A stretch of DNA of 64,000 bases from DASQPR01 sp963831705 (GTDB lineage: Bacteria > Actinomycetota > Actinomycetes > Mycobacteriales > Micromonosporaceae): NCBI GenBank assembly GCA_963831705.1, contig CAWHRE010000005.1:62001-126000 (forward strand), written 5' to 3'. Under the pieces are notes generated by a model. That model made no database searches. It was given only the letters and a program-made list of their open reading frames with translations, and was not told the origin of the DNA. The translations under genes were made by a program, and so were the position numbers. Below, piece after piece: positions 26,620 through 34,414 of this stretch (the first letter of the stretch is position 1; each line of letters begins with the position of its first letter).

Positions 26620-27606
26620 TTGCATTTGCGCAACGCGCGAAGGATGCTGCGCGTCATCGTTCTCGGCGCCACCGTGCTGACCGCCGTCGGCGTTATCGCT
26701 ACGGGAACACCGGCGAGCGCAGCCCCATCGACGACGAAGTCCATCCAACAGCAGATCGATTCACAGGCCAATGCGCTGGAAAAGATCGTTGAACAGTACG
26801 ACGGCGTAACGCAGCAACTCACCAACAACACGGCGGCTTCGGCGAAGTTGAAGGCGCAAATGGGACCGGCGCTCGCCGCATCGCAGGCCGCCCGCGATCA
26901 CGTCGGCGACTTGGCCGCAGCGGCGTACATGCGGGGCTCCGCCGGCACGCTCTCGACACTCGTCGCGTCCGACAACACGTCCGACATGCTGGACACCTTG
27001 GGCACGCTCAACGAACTGGCCAAAGCCGCGAAGGAAGACGTCGCGTCGTACCAGGCGACGGTTGACGCCTACAACGCGCAGAAGAAGAAGCTGGACGGCC
27101 TGATCTCGGTCGAAAACAGCCAAAAGGCAAGCCTCACGGCCCAAAAGGCCACGATCAACAAGCAGCTGACCAGCCTGTACGCACTGCGCGCCAAGGCATA
27201 CGGCACCTCCACCGAGACGGCTACCACGTCGCACGTCGTTCCGCCGTACATCCCCGGTCGGGGCGGCAAGATCGTGGCATTCGCGTACAAGCAGCTTGGC
27301 AAGCCGTACTCGTGGGGCGCCGACGGTCCGGGCTCCTACGACTGCTCCGGCCTCGTGCTCGCCGCGTACCGAAGCGTCGGGATCTCGCTGTATCACGAAG
27401 CGGAAGTGCAGTACAAAGACTCGGTACACATCTCCCGCAGCCAACTCAGCCCTGGTGACCTCGTGTTCTATGAACGTGGGGATCTGCATCACGTCGCCAT
27501 CTACATCGGCAACAACCAGGTCATCCACGCTCCACAGCCGGGTGAAGTCGTCAAGATCGCCAGTATCGGCATGATGTCGGCCTACGGCTACGGCCGAATC
27601 AAATAG
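26620..27606 (+). CDS. Secreted NlpC/P60 peptidoglycan hydrolase with coiled coil (RipA-like)
   Basis: About 328 residues. A signal peptide ends near PASAAPS (about residue 35); a coiled coil follows (about 40-200; IQQQIDSQANALEKIVEQ and later). The C-terminal NlpC/P60 domain begins IVAFAYKQLGKPYSWGADGPG and has the catalytic Cys242 in YDCSGLV and His291 in HHVAIYIG. It cleaves D-Glu-mDAP type bonds in stem peptides outside the cell; the coiled coil probably keeps it autoinhibited until activated. I take TTG 26620 after GGGAG; TTG 26626 and ATG 26644 are alternatives. It is controlled by the riboswitch just upstream. Confidence 0.9.
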   Translation: MHLRNARRMLRVIVLGATVLTAVGVIATGTPASAAPSTTKSIQQQIDSQANALEKIVEQYDGVTQQLTNNTAASAKLKAQMGPALAASQAARDHVGDLAAAAYMRGSAGTLSTLVASDNTSDMLDTLGTLNELAKAAKEDVASYQATVDAYNAQKKKLDGLISVENSQKASLTAQKATINKQLTSLYALRAKAYGTSTETATTSHVVPPYIPGRGGKIVAFAYKQLGKPYSWGADGPGSYDCSGLVLAAYRSVGISLYHEAEVQYKDSVHISRSQLSPGDLVFYERGDLHHVAIYIGNNQVIHAPQPGEVVKIASIGMMSAYGYGRIK

Positions 27607-27628
27607 CCGCACCAAACCCCGAATTCCC

Positions 27629-27718
27629 AGTTGATCCTGGAGTTAGTTGGCACCCGCTGCGACAGCAGCAAATGTCGCAGAGCGACGGTGTGTCGCGCTA
27701 CTAACTCCAGGATCAACT
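27629..27718. repeat. Long inverted repeat enclosing two hairpins (multibranched element)
   Basis: agttgatcctggagttagt (27629-27647) is the exact reverse complement of 27700-27718, a perfect 19-bp outer stem. Inside, GCGACA/TGTCGC (27659-27664 with 27673-27678) and GCGAC/GTCGC (27682-27686 with 27692-27696) form two further hairpins, giving a three-way-junction shape. It lies between convergent genes. A 17-base half copy occurs at 6408. It could be a terminator, a small RNA or a tiny non-autonomous repeat. Confidence 0.8.
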
Positions 27719-27828
27719 TTGTCTGAGGAGCCACGCACGTGTGCGCGGATCGAGCGACCGCTTGACGAAACCATCCGGGCCATCAAGATCTGCCGGGACG
27801 TACTCCCCGAGCCGTTCTAGGCCCGAAC

Positions 27829-28869
27829 TTATGCGGGATACGCATGGGTTTCGGTGGCCTTGACGGAGACCCACGCATCCTGGCCCGGTACGAGATCCAG
27901 CTCGGCCGCGGCGGCTGTCGTGATCTCGGCGGCGACCGGCGGCGTACCGGTGAACTCGACCCGGACGTGGTCGCCGTACTGTTCGACACCCACCACGACG
28001 ACCGGCCATACATTCCGCGGGCTGCCCTCCGGACGCTTCCGATGGATCGACACCGCGCTCGGTGAGAACGCAACGAACACATCCCCCAAAGACGGGTCGC
28101 TGACGATGAGTCGACCCCCATCGGCCAGCACCACACCGTCCGGCGAGGCAATCCCTCGGTACAGGTTCAGGCCGGCCAAGCGCGCCACGTAGTCGGTACG
28201 CGGTCGCCGTACGATCTCGGCCGGTACACCGGCCTGGACGACTCGCCCGTCCTCGATCACCACGATCCGGTCGGCAAGCACCATCGCGTCCAGCGGATCG
28301 TGCGTGACCAGCACGGTCGCACCGGCGAACTCGGCCAGATGCCGGCGCAGATCCGATCGAACCGTCAAGCGGGTACGCGCGTCGAGCGCCGCCAGCGGTT
28401 CGTCGAGCAACAGCAGCGTCGGCGTGGTCGCAAGCGCGCGAGCGAGAGCAACTCGCTGCGCCTGCCCGCCGGACAGGCTGGACGGCTTGAGCCGGCCGAT
28501 CTCGGTGAGTCCCATTCGCTCCAGCCACCCGGCCGCGACGAGGCGTGACGAAGAACGCGACGCACCGGCGCACCGCGGTCCGAACGCGACGTTGTCGAGC
28601 GCGGACAGGTGCGGGAACAGCAGATAGTCCTGGAACACGACGCCGACGCCCCGGCGTTCGGGCGGCAACATCGCTACCGAGTCGCCGTCCAGCGTGATCG
28701 TGCCGTCGGTCAGCGGTACGAGTCCGGCGAGCACCCGCAGCGCCGTCGTCTTGCCCGCGCCGTTAGGGCCGAGAAGCGCCACGACCTCGCCCGGTGCCAC
28801 GTCGAGCGCGACGTCGAGCCGGAAGCCACCCCGTACGGCGACGATGCGCGCCTCGAGCCCGGTACTCAT
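27829..28869 (-). CDS. modC: Molybdate ABC transporter ATP-binding protein
   Basis: 346 residues. The ATPase part has GPNGAGKTT (Walker A), LSGGQAQRVALARAL (signature) and LLLLDEPLAALD (Walker B). After about residue 220 a C-terminal TOBE/Mop-type domain follows, ending AWVSVKATETHAYPA. It powers molybdate (or tungstate) uptake through ModB. The ATG at 28869 overlaps the modB stop by four bases (ATGA). Its own stop is about 110 bases from the multibranched inverted repeat. Confidence 0.93.
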   Translation of the reverse strand: MSTGLEARIVAVRGGFRLDVALDVAPGEVVALLGPNGAGKTTALRVLAGLVPLTDGTITLDGDSVAMLPPERRGVGVVFQDYLLFPHLSALDNVAFGPRCAGASRSSSRLVAAGWLERMGLTEIGRLKPSSLSGGQAQRVALARALATTPTLLLLDEPLAALDARTRLTVRSDLRRHLAEFAGATVLVTHDPLDAMVLADRIVVIEDGRVVQAGVPAEIVRRPRTDYVARLAGLNLYRGIASPDGVVLADGGRLIVSDPSLGDVFVAFSPSAVSIHRKRPEGSPRNVWPVVVVGVEQYGDHVRVEFTGTPPVAAEITTAAAAELDLVPGQDAWVSVKATETHAYPA

Positions 28870-29672
28870 ACGACTCGATCCAGCCACTTGCCACGCAGGC
28901 TGACCAGGATCACGAGCGAGACGACGACCAGCATCAGGCTCAGCACGATCGCGGTGAACGGGTCGTCCTCCAGAGTCTGGTAGACGGCGAGCGGCATGGT
29001 CTGGGTCGTACCGGGGAAGTTGCCGGCGAACGTGATCGTGGCGCCGAATTCGCCGAGCGCCCGGGCGAAGCACAGCACCGCGCCCGCACCGACCCCGGGC
29101 AGTACCAGCGGTAACGTCACTCGGCGAAACGCGGTCCAGCGAGTTGCACCGAGCGTCGCGGCCGCCTCCTCGTAGCGCGCGTCCGCTCCTCGCAACGCAC
29201 CTTCGACCGCAAGGATCAGGAACGGCATCGCGACGAACGTCTGTGCCAGCACCACGGCCGGCGTCGTGAACGGCAGCGAGAACCCCCACCACCGGTACGC
29301 GTACTGCCCGATCAGGCCGGCTCGACCGAACGCGGTCAGCAGCGCCACGCCACCGACCACCGGCGGCAGGATCACCGGCAACAGGACGAGTGCCCGGACC
29401 AGCCGCTGCCCCGGAAACACCGTCCGGGCCAGCAGAAACGCGATCGGTACCCCGAGCACAAGGCAGATGGCCGTGGTGATCGCGCCGGTCTCCAACGAAA
29501 GCCACAGCGCGGTCAACGCGCCGGGTTGCGACAGCCGCTGGCCGATCGTGCCCCACGGCGCCCGCCAGAGCAGGCCGAACAGCGGCAGAACCAGAAATAG
29601 CAAACCGATGATGGCCGGAACGAGCAGCACCACGGTGGGACCGCGGTGCTGCTCAGTACTTTTACGAGCCAT
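28866..29672 (-). CDS. modB: Molybdate ABC transporter permease
   Basis: 268 residues with six membrane helices and the coupling-helix (EAA) motif EEAAATLGATRWTAFRRVTLP, then GALGEFGATITFAGN-like residues typical of ModB (ARALGEFGATITFAG). It forms the membrane channel with ModC below and ModA outside. The start is ATG 29672; modA ends 33 bases upstream in the same direction, and modC overlaps its stop. Confidence 0.95.
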   Translation of the reverse strand: MARKSTEQHRGPTVVLLVPAIIGLLFLVLPLFGLLWRAPWGTIGQRLSQPGALTALWLSLETGAITTAICLVLGVPIAFLLARTVFPGQRLVRALVLLPVILPPVVGGVALLTAFGRAGLIGQYAYRWWGFSLPFTTPAVVLAQTFVAMPFLILAVEGALRGADARYEEAAATLGATRWTAFRRVTLPLVLPGVGAGAVLCFARALGEFGATITFAGNFPGTTQTMPLAVYQTLEDDPFTAIVLSLMLVVVSLVILVSLRGKWLDRVV

Positions 29673-29705
29673 GGTGTACGACCGGCCGGGCGCCTACTGG
29701 ACGAA

Positions 29706-30506
29706 TTACGGTGCGAGGAATCCGGCGGCCTGCAGCTCGGACTGTGCCGCAGGCGACTCGATGAATGTCACGAACGCGCGGGCGTCGGTGAGGTCCTTCG
29801 AGGACGAGATCGCAGCGATCGGGTACTCGTTGATCGCCTTGTCCGCCTCCGGGAAATGCACGCCGTCCACCTTGCCGGTCGCCGCCAGCGCATCGGTCTG
29901 GTAGACCAGCGCCGCGTCGGCTTCGTTGAGTTCGACCGTGTTCAGAGCCGACTTCACGTCCGGCGCAAGCGAGACCGGGGTCAGCTTGACGTTGCTCGCG
30001 GCGAGCGCCTTGGTCGCGGCTGACCCGCACGGCTGGCTGGCCTCGCAGAGCACGACCTTGAGACCGGGCTTCGTGAGATCGGCCAGTGACTGGATGTTCT
30101 TCGGGTTACCGGGCGGCACCGCGATCACGAGCTTGTTGCTGACGAAGTTCGCGGGCGTACCGTCGGCCAGATTCGCGTCGGTGACCTGCTTCATGGTGGC
30201 CGGCGAGGCGGCTGCGAACACGTCGGCCGGAGCGCCCTGAGTGATCTGGGTGGCCAGCGTGGCGCTGCCGCCGAATTCCAGCTTGACCGTCACGTTCGGG
30301 TGCGCGGCATGGAATTCGTTACCGAGTTTCGTGAACGTCTCGGTCAGGGATGAGGCCGCGAGCACGTTGAGCGTGACCGGGGCGGCGGCTGCCGCGGTGC
30401 TGGTGGGACTGCTCGGTTTCGCCGCGCTACTCGAGCAGCCGGCGAGTGCGAGGGCAGCGACTACGGCGCCGACGGCGGCAACCACGGGGCCACGAGATTT
30501 CCACAT
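29706..30506 (-). CDS. modA: Molybdate-binding lipoprotein
   Basis: 266 residues. A lipoprotein signal peptide ends in LALAGCSSS, so the mature protein is tethered by the Cys. The binding domain shows the ModA features LNVLAASSLTETF, EFGGSATLATQI, GAPADVFAAA and ALVYQTDALA. ATG 30506 has GGAG seven bases upstream; an ATG four codons earlier has none. It captures molybdate outside the membrane for ModBC. It starts 17 bases after the regulator gene, so all four genes form one operon. Confidence 0.95.
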   Translation of the reverse strand: MWKSRGPVVAAVGAVVAALALAGCSSSAAKPSSPTSTAAAAAPVTLNVLAASSLTETFTKLGNEFHAAHPNVTVKLEFGGSATLATQITQGAPADVFAAASPATMKQVTDANLADGTPANFVSNKLVIAVPPGNPKNIQSLADLTKPGLKVVLCEASQPCGSAATKALAASNVKLTPVSLAPDVKSALNTVELNEADAALVYQTDALAATGKVDGVHFPEADKAINEYPIAAISSSKDLTDARAFVTFIESPAAQSELQAAGFLAP

Positions 30507-30522
30507 AGGTAACTCCATTGGG

Positions 30523-30945
30523 TTAGGGGTTGTGTGCGGGTGTCTCGACGATCACGGTGGTGGACTTGACGACCGCGACGGCAACGGAGCCGACCTCGAG
30601 TCCGAGGTCGTCCAGCGCCTCGCGACTCAATAACGACACGATTCGGTGCGGACCGGCCTGGATCTCCACCTGGGCCATCACGGTGTCCTTCTTGACCGCG
30701 GTAACCAAGCCGACGAACCGGTTCCGAGCCGACGAAGTCGACGCTCCGTCGCCCGGACGCCCCTCGCCAGTACGGCCGTTGGCGGCCAGAAACGCCGCCA
30801 GGTCCGTACCTTCGACGAGGCGATGGCCGTTGGGGTCCCGAGCGGCGGTCAACTTGCCGGAATCCGCCCAACGCCGGACGGTATCCGCGCTGACGCCGAG
30901 TAGTTCAGCCGCTTCGCTGATCCGGAATCGCGTCACGAGACCCAT
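30523..30945 (-). CDS. Helix-turn-helix/TOBE protein, probable molybdate-responsive regulator
   Basis: 140 residues. The N-terminus (FRISEAAELLGVSADTVRRW, ADSGKLTAARDPNGHRLVEG) is a MerR/excisionase-type helix-turn-helix; the C-terminus (about 75-138; NRFVGLVTAVKKDTVMAQVEIQAG) is one TOBE/Mop domain that binds oxyanions. E. coli ModE uses a different DNA-binding fold, so this is the actinobacterial equivalent. As first gene of the mod operon it probably represses or adjusts modABC by molybdate level. ATG 30945 is chosen because the domain starts at once; the frame runs further upstream without support. Confidence 0.85.
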   Translation of the reverse strand: MGLVTRFRISEAAELLGVSADTVRRWADSGKLTAARDPNGHRLVEGTDLAAFLAANGRTGEGRPGDGASTSSARNRFVGLVTAVKKDTVMAQVEIQAGPHRIVSLLSREALDDLGLEVGSVAVAVVKSTTVIVETPAHNP

Positions 30946-31118
30946 CCTATGGCCTAGCAAATACAAGTCATATGACCGAAAATATAGCGCAATTCTTACG
31001 GCACGCGGCAGATCGACTCGCAAACGCGATAGCGGGTCCCGGTAGCGTCGCCGCGACGCGGGAGGGACTCGCAAATGTTCCAGTGGCGCGCTACAACGTG
31101 TCATGTCATGTTGTTGCC

Positions 31119-31583
31119 ATGACGATGAAGACCCCCGCCCAGCGATCCAAACTCATTCCCTCCTGGCACACGCACCCGTCGGTACGCAGCAGGGATCAGC
31201 TCACGGCGGGCGAACGCGCGGCCGACCGCATGCGTAACGGCATGGGTTCATGGGGATTCGTATTCGCCGCACTCGCGTTCCTGGCGCTCTGGATGGCCTA
31301 CAACGGGCTACAGGGGAAGTCGGCTTTTGACGCGTACCCCTTCATCCTTCTGAACTTGGTTCTGAGCTGTCTCGCCGCGATGCAGGGAGCGATCCTGTTG
31401 ATCGCGGCGAAGCGCAGCGATCAGATTTCGGCGGAGTTGGCCCAGCACGACTATGAGACGGACAGCCGGGCCGAGAAGCTGATCGAGTCACTGTGCAACA
31501 ACCTCGACCAGCTGCAGCTCGACCACAAACAACTGCACCAGGAGCTGGTGGAACTCAAGAATGCATTGGCCAAAGCTGCCTAG
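31119..31583 (+). CDS. DUF1003 family membrane protein
   Basis: 154 residues. After a short basic N-terminus come the family marks (LTAGERAADRMRNGMGSWGF), two transmembrane helices (about 46-63 and 75-98, FILLNLVLSCLAAMQGAILL) with the QGAILLIAAKRSDQ motif between membrane and cytosol, and a coiled C-terminal tail (LDQLQLDHKQLHQELVELKN). Function is not known; mycobacterial relatives sit near Mg/Co transport genes. The start (ATG 31119 or 31125) has no ribosome site. The region 30946-31118 contains the divergent promoters. Confidence 0.85.
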   Translation: MTMKTPAQRSKLIPSWHTHPSVRSRDQLTAGERAADRMRNGMGSWGFVFAALAFLALWMAYNGLQGKSAFDAYPFILLNLVLSCLAAMQGAILLIAAKRSDQISAELAQHDYETDSRAEKLIESLCNNLDQLQLDHKQLHQELVELKNALAKAA

Positions 31584-31590
31584 ACGCCAA

Positions 31591-31622
31591 GATCTCCGCC
31601 GGCGACGGTGCCGGCGGAGATC
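31591..31622. terminator. Bidirectional terminator between DUF1003 and the sigma factor
   Basis: GATCTCCGCCGGC (31591-31603) and GCCGGCGGAGATC (31610-31622) form a perfect 13-bp stem with a 6-base loop. It lies between the stops of two convergent genes at 31583 and 31644. No T-run on either strand. Confidence 0.85.
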
Positions 31623-31643
31623 AACGGGTCGAGCCAGGGGGAC

Positions 31644-32591
31644 TTACGCGGCCTTGAGGCCTTCCGCGCGGGCCAGCTCACGGAGCCGGCCGAGCGCCTG
31701 AATTTCGAGCTGACGGATCCGCTCACGCGAGAGCGAGAACCGCGACGCCACTTCGGTCAGCGAGTGCTCCCGACCGTCTTCCAGCCCGTAGCGGGCGCGC
31801 ATGATGCCCGCGGACCGGTCGTCGAGGTGCCCGAGGAGCCCGGCGATGCGGTTGCGCTCCATGGCCGCGAGAACGAGGTCCTCCGGCGACGGCGCGTCCG
31901 AATCGGACACCAGGTCGCCGAGGCGCGTGTCGCCGTCGTCGCCAACCGGCGTGTCGAGCGAAACGGTGTCCTGCGACCAGCGCTTGAGTTCGCCGATCCG
32001 CTCGACCGTGACGCCGAGCGCCTCTGCAACCTGCGCCGGCTCCGGGTCCGCACCGATCTCGCGGGTGAGCTGACGAACGACGTTACGCATCCGGTTCACG
32101 TCCTCGACGAGGTGCACCGGAAGGCGAACGGTCCGCTCCTGCTGGGCAATCGCCCGGCTGATCGCCTGACGAATCCACCACGTCGCGTACGTCGAGAACT
32201 TGAACCCGCGCTCATAGTCGAACTTCTCCACCGCGCGGACCAGGCCGGTGTTGCCTTCCTGGATCAGATCCAGCATCGGCATACCGCTGCGGACGTACCG
32301 CCGCGCGATCGACACCACTAGTCGCAGGTTGGCACGAATGAACAGGTCCTTCGCGGTCTCGCCGCGGCGAACCATGCCCCGCAGGTCGGCCGGGTTCCAT
32401 CGCTCCGGAATCTCGTCCTGATCGAGCAGGTACTCGGCGTACAAGCCGGCCTCAATGTCGCGGGACAGGTTCACTTCCTGCTCAGCGTCGAGTAGTGGAG
32501 TCCTGGAAATCTCGTGTAGGTAGACGCCGACAAGGTCACGCTCTTCGGCAACCTGGTCGGTTCGTAGTACTGTCACAGTCGAGTCTTTCAC
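31644..32591 (-). CDS. sigB: RNA polymerase sigma factor, group 1/2 (SigB/HrdB-like)
   Basis: 315 residues. It has region 1.2 (DLVGVYLHEISRTPLLDAEQE), region 2 (ANLRLVVSIARRY, LDLIQEGNTGLVRAVEKFDY, FKFSTYATWWIRQAISRAI), region 3 and region 4 with LTEVASRFSLSRERIRQLE. The length and the lack of a long acidic N-terminus fit SigB-like group 2 factors rather than the primary SigA. It recognises -10/-35 promoters close to those of the primary factor. GTG 32591 has GAGGGG nine bases upstream. The gene symbol follows the mycobacterial naming and is by analogy. Confidence 0.93.
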   Translation of the reverse strand: MKDSTVTVLRTDQVAEERDLVGVYLHEISRTPLLDAEQEVNLSRDIEAGLYAEYLLDQDEIPERWNPADLRGMVRRGETAKDLFIRANLRLVVSIARRYVRSGMPMLDLIQEGNTGLVRAVEKFDYERGFKFSTYATWWIRQAISRAIAQQERTVRLPVHLVEDVNRMRNVVRQLTREIGADPEPAQVAEALGVTVERIGELKRWSQDTVSLDTPVGDDGDTRLGDLVSDSDAPSPEDLVLAAMERNRIAGLLGHLDDRSAGIMRARYGLEDGREHSLTEVASRFSLSRERIRQLEIQALGRLRELARAEGLKAA

Positions 32592-33227
32592 GCTTTGGGC
32601 CCCTCCCCGTCGGTAACGACGAGCTGTAGATCATGCAGAGCACTGGTCGATGCGCCTACGACATGGCGGCACACCGCGCCTGGGTAATGACCCCGGCTTG
32701 CCCTGCCCCCTTCACAACAGGGGACAGACCCCAGAGATTCCGCATCAAAACGTAGTTGCGGTCACTTTTCCTGGCAGGTATTCGTTTCTGCTACTTAGAT
32801 AGACGGCTACCCGCACAAATACGTTCGCAAACGACGCTGGGAACTTCCTGTGTGGCAGCCGGAAACACCCTGAGACGCTCGTCTATCACAGCGTGTGACC
32901 AGGCATTTTGTCCATACACGTGTGTCGCAGGTCACGCCATTTCGTAATAATTTCCTCTCATGCCGACAAACCGTGCTCATCCAGATCAACTCGGGTCGGT
33001 TCGGTTTCGTGACCCCCATCACTCTCTGTCGATCCATCGTCGCGACCGTTCGCACGGCACTGACTACGGAGCGTGAAATCGATTCGGACAAGCGGGTCGA
33101 GGCGTTCGGATATTGACGGCCCTACCCCAGAAGGTCTTGGTCCTCGCACCGAGCGCAGACGGCCTGACCTGCGGTAAACAGATGGGCCGGTGACGAACGC
33201 CGGCTGACGTCGCACTCGGGTCACGCC
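32592..33227. other. Long divergent upstream region
   Basis: About 630 bases between sigB and the second riboswitch. From 32750 to 33100 it is clearly richer in A and T than the genes around it, which suits several promoters. A weak hairpin CCCCT/AGGGG lies at about 32710-32727. No frame in it looks coding. The promoter of the riboswitch-led hydrolase and of sigB must both be here. Confidence 0.5.
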
Positions 33228-33415
33228 GAGTTCTGCCCGCCCGGGTCGCCGTCAACACCCCTCGTAATTCCGGGCAACGGGCAGAAGCGGGGAACCCACT
33301 TTCGGCCATCGCCTCCCCGGCGGTGGCCTTGGGGTGAAGCCGGAATCCGTACCCCACGGAAACCGGCCGGGCCACACCTTCGTCCCGAACCCGACAGCTC
33401 ACCTCGCAGGCGTAC
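33228..33415 (+). promoter_or_regulatory. ydaO-yuaA type c-di-AMP riboswitch (second of two)
   Basis: The conserved blocks are CGGGGAACCCAC (33288-33299), TTGGGGTGAAGCCGG (33329-33343) and CGTCCCGAACCCGACAGC with TCACCTCGCAGGCGT (33380-33413). A 9-bp helix TTCTGCCCG/CGGGCAGAA (33231-33239 with 33278-33286) precedes the core. The start of a second NlpC/P60 gene follows at 33431. As with the first, c-di-AMP is expected to lower expression. Confidence 0.9.
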
Positions 33416-33430
33416 CGAAGGGAAACACCT

Positions 33431-34354
33431 GTGAGTACCCACGGTAAGCATCGCCGCGTCCCGACCCGTACCGGCCGACGCACGGCGACGGTCTCGCTGG
33501 CCTCGGTCGCGGTCCTCGGAACGACGCTCGGCGCAGGTCCGGCCAGCGCGTCATCCCCGCCTCCGGCTCCGGCTCCGGCTGGAAGCAGCAACACGGCTGT
33601 CCATTCCGGCCCGCTGGTTGACCCGATCACCGGCGTCAGCAGTCTCCCCTTGGTCACTCCGACCGTCGGGCTGGCCACCAACCACACAAGCCTCAAGGTC
33701 GGTGACGTCGTCACGCTCACCGCGTCCGAGAAGACTCCGGACGCCCGTCCGGTCGCCGGCAATACCGCCGAGTTCTTCGTCCACACGGTGAAGGGCTGGA
33801 AGCCGGTCCGGTCGGTAAAGACCGGCGCAGACGGCAACGCCGTATTCGCGTTCCGAGTGGCTTCCACCGAAACGTACAAGGTCGACTTCGTTGCGGGTAC
33901 GACGACCACGGCGGACGTGCCGGCGGATGCCACGACCGCACCGGCTCTCGCCCAGGTCGCCGCAGCCGAGACGAAGACCGTCACGATCCAGGCAAAGCCG
34001 AAGGACATCGGCGCGGCGATCGTGGCGGCGGCGGCCAAGGAGAAGGGCCACCCGTACGTGTTCGGGGCGGTGGGTCCGAAGTACTTCGACTGCTCGGGAC
34101 TCGTGAAGTACGTGTTCTCGAAGTTCGGCATCAACCTGCCGCACCACGCCAACGACATGAAGCACTACGGCACGCCGGTCTCGGCGAAGAACGCGAAGCC
34201 CGGCGACCTGGTCTTCGTGTTCAGCGGCTCGTTCGCGCACCACGTCGCGATCTACGCCGGCAACGGCATGTGGTGGGAGGCGCCGCACGCCGGTGCCAGC
34301 GTTCGGCTCGTGAAGATCTGGAGCCACAACATCCAGTTCCGCCGGATCCGTTAG
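33431..34354 (+). CDS. Secreted NlpC/P60 peptidoglycan hydrolase with Ig-like domain
   Basis: 307 residues. A basic signal peptide (to about residue 37, GAGPASASS) is followed by a Pro-rich spacer, a bacterial Ig-like/SH3-like domain (about 75-165; TSLKVGDVVTLTASEK, ETYKVDFVAG) and the NlpC/P60 domain from about residue 192 (AAIVAAAAKEKGHPYVFGAV). Catalytic Cys221 lies in YFDCSGLVKY and the His in HHVAIYAG. It differs from the other hydrolase by having no coiled coil. Start GTG 33431; AAGGGAA precedes it. Both hydrolases are under c-di-AMP riboswitches, which couples wall turnover to that messenger. Confidence 0.92.
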   Translation: MSTHGKHRRVPTRTGRRTATVSLASVAVLGTTLGAGPASASSPPPAPAPAGSSNTAVHSGPLVDPITGVSSLPLVTPTVGLATNHTSLKVGDVVTLTASEKTPDARPVAGNTAEFFVHTVKGWKPVRSVKTGADGNAVFAFRVASTETYKVDFVAGTTTTADVPADATTAPALAQVAAAETKTVTIQAKPKDIGAAIVAAAAKEKGHPYVFGAVGPKYFDCSGLVKYVFSKFGINLPHHANDMKHYGTPVSAKNAKPGDLVFVFSGSFAHHVAIYAGNGMWWEAPHAGASVRLVKIWSHNIQFRRIR

Positions 34355-34368
34355 AGGATTTGAACGAC

Positions 34369-34400
34369 GAAAGGCCCGGGCGGGTTCGCCCGGGCCTTTC
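34369..34400. terminator. Bidirectional terminator between the hydrolase and rocD
   Basis: GAAAGGCCCGGGCG (34369-34382), loop ggtt, CGCCCGGGCCTTTC (34387-34400): a perfect 14-bp stem starting 15 bases after the NlpC stop and ending 15 bases before the rocD stop. The stem ends in A/T runs on either side, so it should work in both directions. Confidence 0.92.
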
Positions 34401-34414
34401 GCTAAGCGCGGCGG

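Noticed and set aside
16305..27790. CAAGATC as a dispersed intergenic signal on its own
   Set aside because: It occurs in several spacers (16305, 16944, 27784) but also often in coding DNA as Lys-Ile codons, so enrichment cannot be claimed without counting.
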